A stretch of DNA of 47,737 nt, taken from Nitrospira sp. bin75. Its GTDB lineage: Bacteria; Nitrospirota; Nitrospiria; Nitrospirales; UBA8639. Positions 9,216-17,772 of this stretch are shown here, one piece after another (position 1 is the stretch's first letter; the number at the start of each line of letters is the position of its first letter). The notes beneath the pieces are model-generated. The model saw only the letters and a list, made by a program, of their open reading frames with translations. It was not told the origin of the DNA and searched no databases. The stretch is taken from NCBI GenBank assembly GCA_002238765.1, contig MPMZ01000018.1:1-47737 (forward strand), written 5' to 3'. Position numbers and translations under genes: made by a program.

Positions 9216-9821
9216 CTACAACACCGTCTCCGGCCCCTTCGGTCTCCAGGCCCTGGCTAAGGCTTCGGCTTCTGCGATCTGAGCGTGGGTCATCTCCTGT
9301 TCCAGCATGGACACGGCTTCCAGCGCCGGGTCCATCCCCTGTTCGGCTGCCAGAAAGGCCCATTTATAGGCCTGGACGTAGTCCTGCTTGACGCCTTCGC
9401 CCTTGTAGAACATCAGCCCGACGTGATTTTGTCCTGCCGCGTTGCCCTGTTCCGCCGCCCTCAGAAACCACCGGAAGGCTTTCGCGTAATTTTTCGGAAC
9501 ACCCAGGCCGTAACGGTAGAGTAATCCCAGGTTATTTTGCGCACTTTGATGCCCTTGATCGGCCGCCAGTCGATACCAGTAGCGGGCCGTCTCAAAATCC
9601 TGTACCACGCCCTGCCCCCATCGATACATGAACCCCACCATGTTTTGAGCCTCGGCATTCCCTTGGGAAGCGAGCGGGGCCCATTCCCGCATCGCGGTTT
9701 CGTAATCCTGCGCCAGATATGCGTCTTCGCCCAAGCGGAAATCCGCCCAGGACAAAAAACCACTGATCAGCACCAACACAGTGGTGAGCGCTATGATTTT
9801 CCAATAGAGCCTATTCTTCAT
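9216..9821 (-). CDS. Secreted Sel1-like repeat protein
   Basis: This 201-residue protein has an N-terminal hydrophobic segment (about 8-26) that works as a signal peptide or anchor. At least three Sel1/TPR-like repeats of about 36 residues follow: NAEAQNMVGFMYRWGQGV, HQSAQNNLGLLYRYGLGV, NAAGQNHVGLMFYKGEGV, plus an N-terminal partial repeat. Such solenoids mediate protein-protein contacts, usually in the envelope. GAGGAG lies about 8 bases before the ATG at 9821. It is convergent with the preceding + strand gene, and no operon partner is visible. Confidence 0.85.
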   Translation of the reverse strand: MKNRLYWKIIALTTVLVLISGFLSWADFRLGEDAYLAQDYETAMREWAPLASQGNAEAQNMVGFMYRWGQGVVQDFETARYWYRLAADQGHQSAQNNLGLLYRYGLGVPKNYAKAFRWFLRAAEQGNAAGQNHVGLMFYKGEGVKQDYVQAYKWAFLAAEQGMDPALEAVSMLEQEMTHAQIAEAEALARAWRPKGPETVL

Positions 9822-9967
9822 CGTGGTTTGCTCCTCGTGGCTGTCATCTCAGGCAATCCCTTCCGTTTTCTCCAGTATACTCCAAATTGTTCCTCGCAAC
9901 CTTCTGCTTTTCCTCTTTACTCATCGTGACGGGAATGACATAAAGAGAGAAATGCCCAGGAGGCCGA

Positions 9968-10282
9968 ATGTCCTTACGTATCCATGCTGATGCCCTGTAC
10001 GATTCGCTGAAATCGCTGTTGGGCAGCCATGATCCCAACCGGGTGCAGGCAAAGATCGAGCATGAACTCCGCCATATGATACCCAACTGGACCGACACGC
10101 TCCCGGATTGTCCGGGATGGTACTGGTTCAAACCGCAAGGCGTCGCCGAACCCCAGCTTCTGCTCGTGGAACACGGCCGTATCGACACCAAACTCATGGC
10201 CGACTTGGGTCCTCCGAATAATCTGGTGGACGTGCAGCGCGTCAAAGGGCTTTGGGCAGGCCCTCTGCTGCCTCCCACCTAA
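9968..10282 (+). CDS. Hypothetical protein, first gene of a DUF2891 operon
   Basis: This 104-residue soluble protein is not a family I can name. An N-terminal helix pair (1-35) is followed by a compact GWYWFKP segment and a beta-rich region (PQLLLVEHGRI). A strong AGGAGG lies 5-6 bases before the ATG. The stop TAA is separated by a single base from the ATG of the DUF2891 gene, so the two are very likely translationally coupled. Confidence 0.7.
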   Translation: MSLRIHADALYDSLKSLLGSHDPNRVQAKIEHELRHMIPNWTDTLPDCPGWYWFKPQGVAEPQLLLVEHGRIDTKLMADLGPPNNLVDVQRVKGLWAGPLLPPT

Positions 10283-10283
10283 G

Positions 10284-11249
10284 ATGACGTCCGGCCACGC
10301 AGACCGTTCCCCCTTCTCCTGGGAAGCGTTCTGCGCATCCCGACTCGACTACCTTTCCGCCCTCGCCGCCCCGATTGCCGGGGGCGTCACGCGCCAGGAT
10401 ACCAGTCATCCGGCGTTTCACGGGTGCGTTGACTGGCATTCCTGCATCCATGGACTCTATGCTCTGTTCACCGTGTCCCGGTTGACCGGAGAGCCCCGGT
10501 GGAGCGAGCTTGCCGAATCCGTGCTCATCCCTGAAAAACTCGACCAGGAACTGAGTTGTATTCGGAACGATGAATTGACCGGGGAGCTTCCCTATGGATA
10601 CGCGTGGTTCCTGAAACTTGCGCAAGATCGACAGCGATTCTTCCGGAAAGACGATTTACGGGTCATCGCGGGTGAACTGGCCGGGCGACTTGAAGCGTGG
10701 ATCTTTTCCCTGTCGGAAAGTGCGATCTTGACTCATGCGCGACACCGCGCCTATGGCAACGTCTCCTGGGCCGTGTTGAATTTATGGGAGTGGGCTCAAT
10801 GGAACAATGACCTGGAATTGGCTGAAACCTTATCCGCGTTTACACGGGAGCACTTGCTGCCCCTCGACCAGGGCCTCCCCCACTCCATCGACCACCTGAC
10901 CGATGAATTCTTCCCGGCCGCCTTGCAACGCACGCGAGCGATTCTCGCCATCCTTCCCCGTCACGAGACTGCCACGTGGTTAAGCAGGTACCTTGCGGAA
11001 GACGTGCAGTTGGAACCCATCCACCGTCCCGCCTTTCCACATTCCGCCGGCCTCAATTTCAGCCGGTGCTGGGGCTTCTGGGATCTGTATCAATATACGG
11101 AAAATTCCGAGTACCGCGATCAGTACGTCCGGCACGTTGTCACGCACATGAACCATCCTGAATATTGGCGTGACGACTACAAGAAATACGGTCATTGGGT
11201 CGCCCAGTTCGGGGTCTATGCACTCGCCATGAGTCTGGACAACCCCTAA
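10284..11249 (+). CDS. DUF2891-family protein
   Basis: The 321-residue protein matches DUF2891 by its motifs HPAFHGCVDWHSCIHG (42-57), ELPYGYAWFLKLA (about 103-115) and YGHWVAQFGVYALA near the C-terminus. The family is predicted to adopt an alpha/alpha toroid fold like glycan-processing enzymes, with the conserved DWHS and His residues at the centre, but no reaction is established. There is no signal peptide. It starts one base after the previous gene's stop, so expression is coupled to the 104-residue hypothetical protein. Confidence 0.8.
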   Translation: MTSGHADRSPFSWEAFCASRLDYLSALAAPIAGGVTRQDTSHPAFHGCVDWHSCIHGLYALFTVSRLTGEPRWSELAESVLIPEKLDQELSCIRNDELTGELPYGYAWFLKLAQDRQRFFRKDDLRVIAGELAGRLEAWIFSLSESAILTHARHRAYGNVSWAVLNLWEWAQWNNDLELAETLSAFTREHLLPLDQGLPHSIDHLTDEFFPAALQRTRAILAILPRHETATWLSRYLAEDVQLEPIHRPAFPHSAGLNFSRCWGFWDLYQYTENSEYRDQYVRHVVTHMNHPEYWRDDYKKYGHWVAQFGVYALAMSLDNP

Positions 11250-11422
11250 AACCAGTACTCCGCGACACACGCTGGTTGACATTTGGCTTTGCCGGTGGGT
11301 AGAAATTCATCTTCGCATCAGGAAGTCCATTTCTTCTTCCCGCACGTTCATCGCGTAAAAGGCGCCTTGAAACTACCTTGATCTGAGATCATCCTCCCCT
11401 CGGTCTTCACAGGGTCCAATTT

Positions 11423-11986
11423 ATGCCGATCAACGCACTACGAAAACCAGGGGCCAAGATGAGCCTCAAGGAAGCGCTTGAGCGGGTCGAAAAACTCAAG
11501 CGGATGGCGGCAAGCAGCAACCCTCACGAAGCGGCCGTGGCCACCGCACGACTCAAAGCCTTTGATGTCGATGCCGCGCGGACCCCTCAACCGAAAGATA
11601 CCGAACCCATGCCGCTCACCGAAACCGGCGAGAGCGGACCGTCCAATCAGAAGGTCGAAATTCTGGATGAATTACCCGTCATTGCCTACAAGGAATTAGG
11701 GGAATTGGAAGTGGAGCAGCCACCCGACACGCCGTCGGTGAACTGGGACGTGCTTCATGCTGAATTACTGGAACGAGCTCAACAGATCGGCGCCAACGCC
11801 ATTATCGATATTCAAATCAAGGGAACGATCCAGCAAAAAATCTTGACCGGAATGGCGCTCAAATATCTTTCCCCGCAAGAGATCCTGGACATTCAGGCAG
11901 CCAACAAATTGGACGATGACGAGAAAGCCTACCGGGAAGCGCAAAAAGAACGACGTGACGAAGACTGGGCCCCGCCCGTGGGATAA
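11423..11986 (+). CDS. DUF2786-like / YbjQ-like two-domain protein
   Basis: The 187-residue protein seems to join two short domains. Residues about 13-50 (EALERVEKLKRMAASSNPHE) resemble the helical DUF2786 motif. Residues about 105-160 (LHAELLERAQQIGANAII) resemble the YbjQ/DUF74 heavy-metal-binding fold, in which this helix precedes a strand. A Pro-rich linker (53-75) separates them and a charged tail follows. I infer the domain matches from pattern memory. There is no clear ribosome site at 11423. The next gene begins 30 bases after the stop and in the same frame. Confidence 0.7.
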   Translation: MPINALRKPGAKMSLKEALERVEKLKRMAASSNPHEAAVATARLKAFDVDAARTPQPKDTEPMPLTETGESGPSNQKVEILDELPVIAYKELGELEVEQPPDTPSVNWDVLHAELLERAQQIGANAIIDIQIKGTIQQKILTGMALKYLSPQEILDIQAANKLDDDEKAYREAQKERRDEDWAPPVG

Positions 11987-12016
11987 GCGTCGAGTCGCCG
12001 GAACATCTGTCCTGAG

Positions 12017-13723
12017 GTGCATTCGTCCGGTCAAGTGTGGCAAGATTCAATCTCGGGGGAGCGGCGCCTGGTGGACTTTCAATACCAAGAGATCTTCGAA
12101 CACGGTGAGGATGCGACGGCGTATCGTCAATTGACGTCGGACCACGTCACCACCACCCACATCGAAGGACGCGAAGTCCTCACCATTCAGCCCGAAGCCC
12201 TGACACTTCTGGCACGTGAAGCAATGGATGACGTCGCGCATTTGCTGCGCGCGAGTCACCTCAAACAATTGAGCCACATTCTGGACGACCCCGAAGCCTC
12301 GGATAACGATCGCTTCGTCGCGCTGGAACTGCTCAAGAATGCCAATATCGCCGCCGGGCGAGTGTTGCCGGGCTGCCAGGACACCGGTACGGCGATCGTC
12401 GTCGGGTACAAGGGACAGCATGTCTTCACCACGGGTGACGACGCCGAAGCGCTGTCGCGCGGCGTTTATGAGGCCTACGCGCAACGCCACCTGCGCTATT
12501 CGCAGATGGCGCCCCTCGATATGTATACCGAGAAGAATACCGGCACGAACCTCCCGGCTCAGATCGAGCTCTATGCCGAATCCGGCGCGGAGTACCGTTT
12601 CCTGTTTATCGCCAAAGGCGGAGGGTCGGCCAACAAGACCTTTCTCTATCAAGAGACCAAAGCCCTCCTGAACCCGAAATCCCTGCTCTCCTTTGTCGCG
12701 GAGAAGATCCGCACGATCGGAACCTCGGCCTGCCCACCCTATCACCTGGCCATCGTCATCGGGGGCCTGTCTGCGGAGTTCACCTTGAAGACGGTCAAGC
12801 TCGCCAGCTGTCATTATCTCGATGATCTCCCCGCCTCCGGAAACCAGTTAGGACGCGCGTTTCGTGACCGAGACTTCGAAAAGGAGATTTTACGACTCTG
12901 CTCTGAAACAGGCATCGGCGCCCAATTCGGCGGGAAATACTTCGCACACGACGTACGGGTCATTCGCCTCCCCCGTCATGGAGCGTCCTGCCCGGTCGGG
13001 CTGGGTGTCTCCTGTTCAGCCGACCGGCAGGTCCTGGCCAAAATCACCCGAGAGGGTGTCTTCCTCGAACAACTCGAAACGAATCCCGCGCAATATCTCC
13101 CTGACGTCAGTGAAAAGGACCTGGACGAACACGTCGTCAAGATCGATCTGAACCGGCCCATGCAGGCCATCCTCTCAGAATTGCGCGAATATCCGGTCGC
13201 CACCAGGTTGTCGCTCACCGGTCCCATTGTCGTCGCGCGAGACATCGCCCACGCCAAGCTGAAAGAACAACTTGATGCCGGCAAAGGCCTTCCCGAGTAT
13301 TTCAAGCATCACGTCGTGTATTACGCCGGTCCCGCAAAAAAACCCGAAGGATATGCCTCGGGGTCCTTCGGCCCCACGACCGCCGGACGCATGGACTCCT
13401 ATGTGGAGCAGTTTCAGGCCGCAGGGGGCAGTATGATCATGCTGGCGAAAGGCAACCGTTCCCAACAGGTGCGCGAGGCCTGCCGGAACCATGGGGGGTT
13501 CTATCTGGGATCCATCGGCGGACCTGCCGCACGGTTGGCCGAACACAGCATCAAGAAAGTTGAAGTCCTGGAATTCGAAGATCTTGGTATGGAAGCGGTG
13601 TGGAAAATCGAAGTCGAGGATTTCCCGGCCTTCATCGTCATCAATCACAAAGGCCAGGACTTTTACGCTGATCTCGACGCCCAACGCCCGCTGGTTCAGC
13701 TCGGCAACCAGGCCAAGCCATAG
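12017..13723 (+). CDS. fumA: Class I fumarate hydratase (iron-sulfur)
   Basis: This is the oxygen-sensitive 4Fe-4S class I fumarase of the FumA/FumB type, which interconverts fumarate and malate in the TCA cycle. The 568-residue protein aligns over its full length with E. coli FumA, with [10 protein letters not shown] (Cys120), GTSACPPYH (Cys239) and [15 protein letters not shown] (Cys325, Cys333); the first two and Cys325 or Cys333 match the cluster ligand positions. [16 protein letters not shown] and [13 protein letters not shown] are unmistakable. No ATG suits the N-terminus: the GTG at 12017 with GAGG nearby is the only start that keeps the conserved FQYQEIF segment. It could be linked to the gene upstream, 30 bp away. 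No fumC is seen. Confidence 0.93.
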   Translation: MHSSGQVWQDSISGERRLVDFQYQEIFEHGEDATAYRQLTSDHVTTTHIEGREVLTIQPEALTLLAREAMDDVAHLLRASHLKQLSHILDDPEASDNDRFVALELLKNANIAAGRVLPGCQDTGTAIVVGYKGQHVFTTGDDAEALSRGVYEAYAQRHLRYSQMAPLDMYTEKNTGTNLPAQIELYAESGAEYRFLFIAKGGGSANKTFLYQETKALLNPKSLLSFVAEKIRTIGTSACPPYHLAIVIGGLSAEFTLKTVKLASCHYLDDLPASGNQLGRAFRDRDFEKEILRLCSETGIGAQFGGKYFAHDVRVIRLPRHGASCPVGLGVSCSADRQVLAKITREGVFLEQLETNPAQYLPDVSEKDLDEHVVKIDLNRPMQAILSELREYPVATRLSLTGPIVVARDIAHAKLKEQLDAGKGLPEYFKHHVVYYAGPAKKPEGYASGSFGPTTAGRMDSYVEQFQAAGGSMIMLAKGNRSQQVREACRNHGGFYLGSIGGPAARLAEHSIKKVEVLEFEDLGMEAVWKIEVEDFPAFIVINHKGQDFYADLDAQRPLVQLGNQAKP

Positions 13724-13783
13724 AGAAAGCGGCTCACCTCATTCCATGAGCCAATCCTGCCGGGAACCTTTTTTGCGGCTCTA

Positions 13784-13812
13784 TTGTCTTCTCGAGAAAA
13801 ATGTGCTACCGT
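13784..13812 (+). promoter_or_regulatory. Promoter of the RRM gene with long leader
   Basis: TTGTCT at 13784-13789 and TACCGT at 13807-13812 have a 17-bp spacer. Transcription from about 13819 would give a leader of about 170 nt before the start at 13991, similar in length to cold-shock leaders. Confidence 0.5.
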
Positions 13813-13990
13813 CTTTTTTCCACAGATAGTGGCCTGCGTTGCATTACAACAACAAGGCCATTTATTAATCGAGGTTGCAATCGGAAATCTGATCGAAAGC
13901 TGACCAAGCCGCCTTTCTTCAGTCGCGTCTTCGGCCCTCCTTTCCTGTTTTTCGAGTGTAAATCCCCAATACTTTCAAAGGAGTTGTTCT

Positions 13991-14326
13991 ATGCCGTTTA
14001 AAATTTATGTGGGCGGATTGCCATATCCGACAACCGAAACGGAATTAACGGATCTGTTTGTCCAACATGGCAACGTGGATTCGGCAAAAATCATCACCGA
14101 CAAATACACCGGACGGTCCCGGGGTTTTGGTTTTGTCGAAATGCCCTCGGAAGAAGAAGGCAAGGCAGCCATTACAGCGTTGAACGGCACCCAATTGGAT
14201 GGCCGTACGTTAACCGTGAATCAAGCCCGGCCTCAAGAATCAAGGCCGGGAGGACGCGGTGGCGGTGGTGGTTTTGGTGGTGGCGGCGGTTTTGGTGGTG
14301 GCCGTGGCGGACGACACGATCGCTAA
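13991..14326 (+). CDS. Glycine-rich RRM RNA-binding protein
   Basis: This 111-residue protein has a single RNA-recognition motif with RNP2 (IYVGGL, 5-10) and RNP1 (RGFGFVEM, near 44-51), followed by a Gly/Arg-rich tail. It resembles the cyanobacterial Rbp proteins that bind single-stranded RNA and respond to cold. AAAGGAG lies about 8 bases upstream of the ATG. The long leader and strong promoter suggest post-transcriptional control. A perfect 10-bp hairpin follows 17 bases after the stop. Confidence 0.92.
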   Translation: MPFKIYVGGLPYPTTETELTDLFVQHGNVDSAKIITDKYTGRSRGFGFVEMPSEEEGKAAITALNGTQLDGRTLTVNQARPQESRPGGRGGGGGFGGGGGFGGGRGGRHDR

Positions 14327-14343
14327 ATAACGCTATCAGGGAG

Positions 14344-14375
14344 ATAGGGGAGACGGCTTGAGCCCTCTCCCCTAT
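14344..14375. terminator. Shared hairpin between convergent genes
   Basis: ATAGGGGAGA (14344-14353) pairs perfectly with TCTCCCCTAT (14366-14375), with a further GGC/GCC pairing inside the loop. It overlaps the stop of the minus-strand gene. There is no strong T-run on either side. Confidence 0.55.
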
Positions 14376-14941
14376 TCGCCCTCCTCATCGTAGGCCTGCA
14401 AGGCCGTTTCCAGCGCCCGTAAGACAATTCCCCAAATTCTTCGTGCCTCGTGAGTCTCGTCTGCGCAGACAGACGTCATCACCGTCAGGCTCCATCCATC
14501 TACGCCATCAAGACGAAACCGGGTTGGTTGCAGTTCCAAAAGGATTTCTACGTCCAGCCGCTGCCGCAGTGCATCACTCGCCTTATGCATCAGTGCGTCT
14601 ATGCCCGCACGTAGAAAATCCGCCAGGCTCCTCATGGCTGGTTTGTCCCGGTCGGATGGCTCAGCCGGACAGATCACGACAAACGACGTCAGTTGAGATT
14701 CGGACGGATCACCAGGGATGAAATTCTGATCGGCCGCCAAGCTCATCAATCCCGTGTGCGGAGCATTGATCACCTTCAAGAGGGATTGGAGTTCAGGCCA
14801 CCCGATACAGGAAGGAAGCACCGGGATCCATTCGGGATGCGCCTTGAGATCGATAAAACCATCTTCAGGGATGCCCTCATTATTGGGGGACGAAAAAGGC
14901 ACATGAAAGACGGTCGTACTTTCAGAAATTGAAATGCCCAT
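14372..14941 (-). CDS. Hypothetical protein
   Basis: This 189-residue soluble protein carries no motif I can name. It is acidic, without signal peptide or membrane helix. Visible patches are LKAHPEWIPVLPSCIGWPEL (28-47), a central FVVICPAEP strand, and a helical stretch with MRSLADFLRAGIDALM. It reads divergently from the copper-type locus that begins at 15109. The ATG at 14941 lacks a clear ribosome site; no better start is visible. Confidence 0.6.
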   Translation of the reverse strand: MGISISESTTVFHVPFSSPNNEGIPEDGFIDLKAHPEWIPVLPSCIGWPELQSLLKVINAPHTGLMSLAADQNFIPGDPSESQLTSFVVICPAEPSDRDKPAMRSLADFLRAGIDALMHKASDALRQRLDVEILLELQPTRFRLDGVDGWSLTVMTSVCADETHEARRIWGIVLRALETALQAYDEEGE

Positions 14942-15108
14942 GGCGCGTACTTTCTTTATCGGACACTTTCCGCCGGTTTGCGGAAAAAGCCCTCAACACC
15001 CTGCCCGTGAGTCCGAGCATACATCAGATCAGCCATACCTTGAAGACCTCCACCGTTCTTGACTCCCGGAGGATCTTGCCCTATGCTGGAACCAGAGTGA
15101 CTTCAATC

Positions 15109-15408
15109 ATGACCCGTCTATCCCGCACAGCACTCGTTCTCGGGGTTCTGGCCTGTTTCTTGGTCATGAGCGGCGTGGTCTCCAGCCAAGCTGCCGCTCA
15201 TTCCCTTCACCACGTTCACCATAACGCAGCCACCCATTCGACGATTCTTTGCTCCCTTATGTGCGCGGCCGGCCAAGTGGTCAGTGTTGCCGAACCCGTT
15301 TTTGATGCTCCGCTCACCGTTATACACGCCATAGAAGTTCCCATTGCTCATCCTGTTACACTGACCGTTCCAACGCTTCGCTTTTCTCGCGGTCCTCCCT
15401 GTTTCTAG
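15109..15408 (+). CDS. Small His/Cys-rich secreted protein (DUF2946-like)
   Basis: The 99-residue protein has an N-terminal signal or anchor helix (8-25), then a His cluster (His31, 34, 35, 37, 38, 43) and CSLMC (48-52), and ends in the RGPP motif seen in DUF2946-type proteins. The histidines and cysteine pair suggest copper binding in the periplasm or membrane. The start at 15109 is preferred because it begins the signal peptide; longer in-frame versions overlap the divergent gene. It is the first of three + strand genes likely to deal with a metal. Confidence 0.62.
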   Translation: MTRLSRTALVLGVLACFLVMSGVVSSQAAAHSLHHVHHNAATHSTILCSLMCAAGQVVSVAEPVFDAPLTVIHAIEVPIAHPVTLTVPTLRFSRGPPCF

Positions 15409-15569
15409 TCTCAAGTCTTCCCTTTAATTCATTGCAACGTTTTTCCGTCGAAGGATGAACCTTCAACGGAAATGCCGTTCGCTACCATTTCTAACGGAGG
15501 ACTTTATGACTCGCTCTGAGGGTTTGACACAATCAATTTCATTCATGTTTTGCGAGAAGAGGTTTGCGA

Positions 15570-16742
15570 ATGAACGGAGTACTGACCCCGGTGAAACCGG
15601 GAATCATATTTGCGCTTTTTTTCTTCTGCATGGCGTGGACCGGCACTCAAGGAGTTCACGCGGCACTGTTGGACGGGCTGCTCGATGACGTCGAAGAATC
15701 TCTGGCTGAAGGGTTGACGCAAAAAGGAGAAAAACTCACCACGGGAAACTTTTATACCGATGACAAACCAAACAGTCATGCTCCGATCGGCATGATGGGT
15801 GATCACACGCATGAGGCAGGGGAAGTCATGTTCTCCTATCGTTTGATGCACATGTTCATGAAGGGAAACCGTTACGGGACCGACAGACTGACAACTGCTG
15901 ACGTGACAAGGCCGGGGCAACCCGTTCCATCAGGATATCTGATAGCACCGGAATCCATGCGTATGAGGATGCACATGTTCGGATTCATGTATGGATTGAA
16001 CGATACCGTGACCCTGACGCTCATGGTGCCGTACCTGAGCAACAGCATGGATCATGTGACGCGTATGGGAGGGAAATTTACGACTCGTTCCGAAGGGTTC
16101 GGCGATATCCGGTTCGGATCGCTTTGGCGGCTCTGGGCCGTCGAAGCCCCAAGCATCGGAGCCCACCGGTTCCACTTCAACCTGTCGCTGAGTGTACCCA
16201 CGGGTAGCATTGAACCCACGGACCGGACACCACTGGGACCAAATAGCCGACTCCCATATCCCATGCATCTTGGTTCGGGAACCTTCGATTTTTACCCCGG
16301 GATCACCTATGGAGGGGAAATGGGGCATGCATCCTGGGGTATCCAGGCAATCGGCACCCTGAGAGCAGGCACAAATTCCAATGATTTTTCCAAGGGCGAC
16401 GCCTATACCATCAACGCCTTTGGCGCCTACGAGGTCATCGAAAATACGCTGAGCAGTTCTATTCGTCTGAGTTGGAATCACTGGGAAGCCTATGATGGAA
16501 TGGATCCCGCCATTCGTACGAACCACCCGATGAATGGCATGAGAATCGTTCAAACGGCGTTTCCTGACCTGCTGGGCGGACAACGCCTGGATATCCTGTT
16601 CGGGGTCAACGTCCTGTTCCCGGATTTCATGGGTCTGGAAAACCGGCTGGCAATGGAAGGCGGATTCCCGGTTTACCAGTACTTGGACGGCCAGCTCGAG
16701 ACCGATTCGGTCGTGACGTTCGGGTGGCAGGCGGTTTATTAG
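15570..16742 (+). CDS. Outer-membrane beta-barrel protein, transporter-like
   Basis: The 390-residue protein has a signal peptide (about 1-30) and alternating amphipathic strands ending in an aromatic residue, typical of an outer-membrane barrel. It contains the motif APIGMMGDHTHEAGEVMFSY and Met/His-rich stretches (LMHMFMKGNRYG, MRMRMHMFGFMYG). Proteins with this pattern often occur with copper genes, and a role in metal or small-molecule passage is inferred. GAAGAGG precedes the ATG at 15570; an upstream TTG at 15564 is less likely. It lies between the His/Cys-rich protein and the cupredoxin-like protein. Confidence 0.75.
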   Translation: MNGVLTPVKPGIIFALFFFCMAWTGTQGVHAALLDGLLDDVEESLAEGLTQKGEKLTTGNFYTDDKPNSHAPIGMMGDHTHEAGEVMFSYRLMHMFMKGNRYGTDRLTTADVTRPGQPVPSGYLIAPESMRMRMHMFGFMYGLNDTVTLTLMVPYLSNSMDHVTRMGGKFTTRSEGFGDIRFGSLWRLWAVEAPSIGAHRFHFNLSLSVPTGSIEPTDRTPLGPNSRLPYPMHLGSGTFDFYPGITYGGEMGHASWGIQAIGTLRAGTNSNDFSKGDAYTINAFGAYEVIENTLSSSIRLSWNHWEAYDGMDPAIRTNHPMNGMRIVQTAFPDLLGGQRLDILFGVNVLFPDFMGLENRLAMEGGFPVYQYLDGQLETDSVVTFGWQAVY

Positions 16743-16800
16743 TTCGAGCCGCTTGTTGCAGAGAAAGATGAGTATTACATATTTGAAAAGGAGACCCCAC

Positions 16801-17604
16801 ATGTGGCGCCGCATTTGTACGATCAACTCGTTTCTTGTGTTATTTGGATTCGCAGGTGCGGGGTTGGCCTACGACGTGATTGAGGTCGAAACCGGGGCAA
16901 CCATCACGGGGAAGGTGGCCTTCACGGGCACCCTCCCCCATACCCCAAGACGTTTTGAAGTCCTGAACGGGCCTGAGATTTGTGGAGCAGAACGCGTGCT
17001 GACCAAACTCGAAGTACACGACGGCATGGTGAAAGGCGTTGTCATCGCACTGGAAGGCGTGGAGAGGGGCAAACCGTTTCCTTCGTACCGCGAGACGGCC
17101 ACCGGACGGGGCCGTGGAGTATTTAACTATGCCGGAGGAACCGCGTTGAACCTCGGCGTTCGACTCGAAACTTGCAGCTTCGGCCCGTTCACCGGCGTGA
17201 TTCGGGCGGATGAGACCGTCCAATTCATCAATCACGACCCCATCAAACACACGCTTCATACGTATTCGTTAAAGGGCCACAAAGCCAAAATTTTGAGGAC
17301 CATGCATACCCAGAGTCTTCGAGCCCAGGGGCAGACGCAAAAAGTCTTTCCCGCCAAAAAGCTGCGTCGCGCCTCTGCCGTGGTGTTGACCTGTGATCGT
17401 CACGACTTTATGGAAAATTGGCTGTATATGGTCAAGAATCCCTATTACGCCATTTCAGATGAATCAGGGTCTTTCGAGATCGGCCACGTTCCACCCGGCA
17501 CCTACGACCTCGTGGCATGGCATCCCGTCCTGGGCATGCAAAAACAACGCGTGACGGTGACTCCGGATGGCCGCCTCCCGGTTGATTTCGGATTCATGAA
17601 ATAA
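16801..17604 (+). CDS. Exported cupredoxin-like protein with carboxypeptidase-regulatory-like domain
   Basis: The 267-residue protein has a signal peptide (1-23). An N-terminal beta region with GATITGKVAFTG is followed by a cupredoxin-like part: His145/His150/His153 in NHDPIKHTLH and then Cys198, His201 and Met204 in TCDRHDFM, which is the order of type 1 copper ligands. A carboxypeptidase-regulatory-like beta sandwich follows (about 220-262, GSFEIGHVPPGTYDLVAW). AAGGAG lies 8 bases upstream of the ATG at 16801. It is the third gene of the probable copper locus and may bind or carry copper in the periplasm. Redox function is inferred only. Confidence 0.72.
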   Translation: MWRRICTINSFLVLFGFAGAGLAYDVIEVETGATITGKVAFTGTLPHTPRRFEVLNGPEICGAERVLTKLEVHDGMVKGVVIALEGVERGKPFPSYRETATGRGRGVFNYAGGTALNLGVRLETCSFGPFTGVIRADETVQFINHDPIKHTLHTYSLKGHKAKILRTMHTQSLRAQGQTQKVFPAKKLRRASAVVLTCDRHDFMENWLYMVKNPYYAISDESGSFEIGHVPPGTYDLVAWHPVLGMQKQRVTVTPDGRLPVDFGFMK

Positions 17605-17772
17605 CATCGCGGCACACCCACCATCGGCCGGCCTGAACGATCAACGTTCCGGGTTCCCCTCCGCGGCTCAATTCCCCCAACGACTTCCCCCCTGAAATTA
17701 CCCTGGTGCCTCAGCCGGCGAGAATGTGCTAAGTTGCACCGTTTAAAAACGCACGTAGAAAGAGGAGAACCC

